A stretch of 64,000 nucleotides of DNA from Streptomyces asoensis (GTDB lineage: Bacteria > Actinomycetota > Actinomycetes > Streptomycetales > Streptomycetaceae). The notes under the pieces are model-generated. The model had not been told where the DNA came from, made no database searches, and worked only from the letters and a program-made list of their open reading frames with translations. The stretch lies in NCBI RefSeq assembly GCF_016860545.1, contig NZ_BNEB01000003.1, forward strand, positions 1,240,001-1,304,000, written 5' to 3'. A program made the position numbers and the translations under genes. Positions 61,833 to 64,000 of this stretch are shown here, piece after piece; within the stretch, counting starts at the first letter, position 1, and each line of letters begins with the position of its first letter.

Positions 61833-62095
61833 TTATCCACAGGCCATGTGGACGACGGCCCCGATGCTGTGGACAACTGCGCAAAACCTGTGCACGACCC
61901 GGTGGACAGCCCTGTGAACAAGCCCTCGACTTTTCTTACGAAGCCTCTATGACCTGCACTTTCGCCATCCACGGGCTGTGCGTAAGAAAAAGTTGCCCGG
62001 TCGGGCCAAGATCTCTTCGAACGGCGCGCGAGAGGAGGCGCGACCGGAAGAGAGGTAAGGGTCACATGGCAATTGCATCTCTTACCTGTGGACGA
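61833..62095. promoter_or_regulatory. DnaA-box-rich region between dnaB and the MATE gene
   Basis: TTATCCACA at 61833-61841 and inverted TTGTCCACA at 61868-61876 are perfect. One-mismatch boxes lie at 61847-61855, 61913-61921 and 62087-62095 (all inverted). They fill the upstream half of the 458-base divergent gap, so DnaA may influence dnaB or the exporter. Also present are an inverted repeat (61929-61993) and the MATE promoter. Confidence 0.7.
61929..61993. promoter_or_regulatory. Widely spaced inverted repeat in dnaB-MATE gap
   Basis: ACTTTTCTTACG (61929-61940) is inverted as CGTAAGAAAAAGT (61981-61993, one extra A), arms separated by 40 bases. Both arms are AT-rich and stand out from the surrounding GC. 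Confidence 0.6.
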
Positions 62096-62102
62096 TTAGA
62101 TT
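62073..62102 (+). promoter_or_regulatory. Promoter of the MATE gene, leaderless
   Basis: TTGCAT (62073-62078), an 18-base spacer and TAGATT (62097-62102) make a good vegetative promoter; the start point would fall at about 62109, the ATG at 62110. An AGGTAAG/CTTACCT inverted repeat (62053-62059, 62081-62087) brackets the -35. Confidence 0.7.
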
Positions 62103-62109
62103 GATGCTC

Positions 62110-63447
62110 ATGACACAGGCTCCCGCGCCCCCCACGGCCGCTCGGCGACAGCACGATCGGGAGATCGTCGCACTGGCCGTTCCGGCCTTCGGCGCACTGG
62201 TCGCCGAACCGCTGTTCGTCCTGGCCGACAGCGCGATCGTCGGCCATCTGGGCACCGCCCAGCTGGCCGGACTCGGAGTCGCCTCGGCCCTTCTCATGAC
62301 GTCCGTGAGCGTCTTCGTCTTCCTCGCCTACGCGACCACCGCCGCCGTCGCGCGACGGGTCGGTGCCGGTGATCTTCCGGCAGCCATCCGGCAGGGCATG
62401 GACGGCATCTGGCTGGCTCTGCTGCTCGGCGCCGCGGTGATCGCGGCCGTCCTGCCCACAGCCCCCGCCCTGGTCCAGCTCTTCGGCGCCTCGGACGCGG
62501 CTGCCCCCTACGCGACCACCTATCTCCGCATCTCGGCACTCGGCATCCCGGCGATGCTCGTCGTCATGGCCGCGACCGGTGTCCTGCGCGGACTTCAGGA
62601 CACGAGGACGCCGCTCTACGTCGCCGTCGCCGGCTTCGTCGCCAACGCCGTCCTGAACGCCGGCCTCGTGTACGGCGTCGGCCTGGGCATCGCGGGATCC
62701 GCCTGGGGGACCGTGATCGCCCAGTGGGGCATGGCCGCGGTCTACCTCGCGGTGGTGATCCGGGGCGCCCGGCGCCATGGAGCATCGCTGCGCCCCGACG
62801 CCGAGGGCATCAGGGCCTCCGCCCAGGCCGGGGTGCCCCTGCTGGTGCGCACCCTCTCGCTGAGGGCGATCCTGATGATCGCCACGGCGGTGGCCGCCCG
62901 CCTCGGGGACGACGACATCGCCGCGCACCAGATCGCCTTGAGCCTGTGGAGTCTGCTGGCCTTCGCGCTCGACGCCATCGCCATCGCCGGGCAAGCCATC
63001 ATCGGTCGGTACCTCGGCGCCGACGACGCCCAAGGAGCCCGGGATGTCTGCCGCCGCATGGTCGAGTGGGGCATCGCCGTGGGTGTCGTGCTGGGCCTGC
63101 TGGTCGTGGTGGCCCGCCCGCTGTTCCTGCCGCTCTTCACCGGCGATCCTGCGGTGAGGGACGCCGCGCTGCCGGCCCTTCTCGTCGTGGCGCTCTCCCA
63201 GCCCGTCTGCGGCATCGTCTTCGTCCTGGACGGCGTACTGATGGGAGCGGGCGACGGCCCCTACCTCGCCTGGGCCATGGTGCTCACCCTGGCGGTCTTC
63301 GCACCGGTGGCCCTGCTGGTGCCGGTGCTGGGCGGCGGCCTCACCGCGGTGTGGGGAGCGATGACGCTGATGATGGCGGTCCGGATGCTCACGCTCTGGC
63401 TGCGCGCACGCTCCGGCCGCTGGGTCATCACCGGCGCCACCCGCTGA
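62110..63447 (+). CDS. MATE-family multidrug/metabolite exporter
   Basis: A 445-residue transporter with 12 membrane segments in two pseudo-symmetric halves: ADSAIVGHLGTAQLAGLGVASAL and DDDIAAHQIALSLWSLLAFALDAIAIAGQAIIGR are MATE signatures (DinF-type). Na+ or H+ antiport of cationic compounds is the usual role. ATG 62110 lies at the predicted start of transcription, so the message is probably leaderless; ATG 62104 is possible. The gene order dnaB-MATE-rplI is conserved in Streptomyces. Confidence 0.94.
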   Translation: MTQAPAPPTAARRQHDREIVALAVPAFGALVAEPLFVLADSAIVGHLGTAQLAGLGVASALLMTSVSVFVFLAYATTAAVARRVGAGDLPAAIRQGMDGIWLALLLGAAVIAAVLPTAPALVQLFGASDAAAPYATTYLRISALGIPAMLVVMAATGVLRGLQDTRTPLYVAVAGFVANAVLNAGLVYGVGLGIAGSAWGTVIAQWGMAAVYLAVVIRGARRHGASLRPDAEGIRASAQAGVPLLVRTLSLRAILMIATAVAARLGDDDIAAHQIALSLWSLLAFALDAIAIAGQAIIGRYLGADDAQGARDVCRRMVEWGIAVGVVLGLLVVVARPLFLPLFTGDPAVRDAALPALLVVALSQPVCGIVFVLDGVLMGAGDGPYLAWAMVLTLAVFAPVALLVPVLGGGLTAVWGAMTLMMAVRMLTLWLRARSGRWVITGATR

Positions 63448-63449
63448 GC

Positions 63450-63463
63450 GTTTCACGTGAAAC
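63450..63463. promoter_or_regulatory. parS: parS site (perfect), after MATE gene
   Basis: GTTTCACGTGAAAC, perfect palindrome, two bases after the MATE stop and 28 bases before the terminator. Confidence 0.92.
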
Positions 63464-63491
63464 AAGCAGATGACCTGGAACGAGCAGATGA

Positions 63492-63522
63492 AAGGGGCCG
63501 CACCCGGTGGGTGCGGCCCCTT
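63492..63522. terminator. Bidirectional terminator between MATE gene and rplI
   Basis: AAGGGGCCGCACCC (63492-63505) pairs perfectly with GGGTGCGGCCCCTT (63509-63522) with a three-base loop, serving both convergent genes. Confidence 0.9.
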
Positions 63523-63548
63523 CTCAGCTTTTCAGCAGAGCGCGGCGA

Positions 63549-63995
63549 TCAGGCCGCGACAACCTCGATGTTGACCTTGGCGGCAACCTCGGGGTGCAGA
63601 CGCACGGACGTCTCGTGGGCGCCCAGGGTCTTGATCGCCGAGCCGAGCTCGATGCGGCGCTTGTCGACCTCGGGGCCACCGGCAGCCTTGATCGCGGAAG
63701 CGATGTCGGCCGGGGTGACGGAACCGAAGAGACGACCGGCGTCGCCGGAGCGCACGGCCAGACGGACCTTCACGCCCTCGAGCTGGGCCTTCACAGCGTT
63801 GGCCTGCTCGATGGTCTGGATCTCGTGGATCTTGCGAGCACGACGGATCTGCTCGACGTCCTTCTCGCCGCCCTTGGTCCAGCGGATCGCGAAGTTCCGC
63901 GGGATCAGGTAGTTGCGAGCGTAGCCGTCCTTGACGTCGACGACTTCGCCGGCGGCACCGAGGCCGGAGACCTCGTGGGTGAGGATGATCTTCAT
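63549..63995 (-). CDS. rplI: Ribosomal protein L9
   Basis: A 148-residue 50S subunit protein. MKIILTHEVSGLGAAGEVVDVKDGYARNYLIPR is the standard N-terminal domain, and the central helix leads to a C-domain with GRLFGSVTPADIASAIK. It is normally the last gene of the rpsF-ssb-rpsR-rplI operon, which would continue to the right of the window. Confidence 0.97.
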   Translation of the reverse strand: MKIILTHEVSGLGAAGEVVDVKDGYARNYLIPRNFAIRWTKGGEKDVEQIRRARKIHEIQTIEQANAVKAQLEGVKVRLAVRSGDAGRLFGSVTPADIASAIKAAGGPEVDKRRIELGSAIKTLGAHETSVRLHPEVAAKVNIEVVAA

Positions 63996-64000
63996 TAGTC

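Overview
The window is Streptomyces chromosome. It has very high GC, strong third-position GC bias, frequent GTG starts, Tat and lipoprotein exporters, the sporulation pair ssgA/ssgR, and gene content and order matching the core region on one side of oriC in S. coelicolor. The right end (dnaB, MATE exporter, rplI), numerous ParB-binding (parS) sequences and three groups of DnaA boxes place it within roughly 100 kb of the origin. I see no prophage, insertion sequence, CRISPR array or rRNA. Almost everything is single-copy core genome.

Layout, left to right. 0-9 kb: 5' end of a primase/polymerase-like gene, a GAF-SpoIIE phosphatase-like protein, Xaa-Pro aminopeptidase, a MocR-type regulator, an MFS exporter, a CitG-like/secreted intradiol-dioxygenase pair, and an anti-sigma-type ATP-binding protein. 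9.3-15.6 kb: an extracellular copper-handling cluster (His/Met-rich membrane protein, YcnI-like protein, Sco, PCuAC/ECuC, CopC-CopD, and the dye-decolourising peroxidase DtpA). 15.7-20.4 kb: pheA, a DnaA-box cluster, serS, a HAD phosphatase, a repeat-rich gap and an unusual class II tRNA-like gene. 20.5-24.0 kb: a four-gene ABC exporter operon. 24.3-29.3 kb: an epoxide hydrolase-SDR fusion, a second DnaA-box group, RNA 2'-phosphotransferase, an F420/FMN luciferase-like oxidoreductase and another HAD phosphatase. 29.3-36.6 kb: an AraC/GyrI regulator and the cytochrome bd operon cydA-cydB-cydCD behind a Rex operator. 36.7-48.3 kb: a HisC-like aminotransferase, a LacI regulator with a TTA codon, a phosphoesterase, a membrane protein, a TerD-VWA protein, thiC with a TPP riboswitch, and a YibE/F protein. 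48.4-55.6 kb: ssgA/ssgR, small membrane proteins, a cupin, ptpA, a Cys/Met-metabolism PLP enzyme, a LysR regulator, NUDIX and GNAT proteins. 55.8-64 kb: a GlcG/HbpS-like protein, an MFS exporter with divergent MarR regulator, GNAT, a serine hydrolase, dnaB, a MATE exporter and rplI.

The most interesting layer is not the genes but the chromosome-maintenance sequence written through them. Six perfect and three one-mismatch copies of the 14-bp parS palindrome occur in 64 kb. They sit inside a 54-bp perfect terminator palindrome, inside the thiC TPP riboswitch (as a near-exact duplication), inside the dtpA coding region where the family motif is compatible with it, and in a tight cluster at the cydB-cydCD junction. 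Two DnaA-box clusters lie about 9 kb apart (16.9 and 26.2 kb), and a third lies between dnaB and the MATE gene. By spacing and inferred distance from oriC, the first two fit clusters described in S. coelicolor as D78 and H69. That equivalence is my inference.

Start codons were chosen by ribosome-binding site and family similarity. Where two starts are credible, both are given in the entry.
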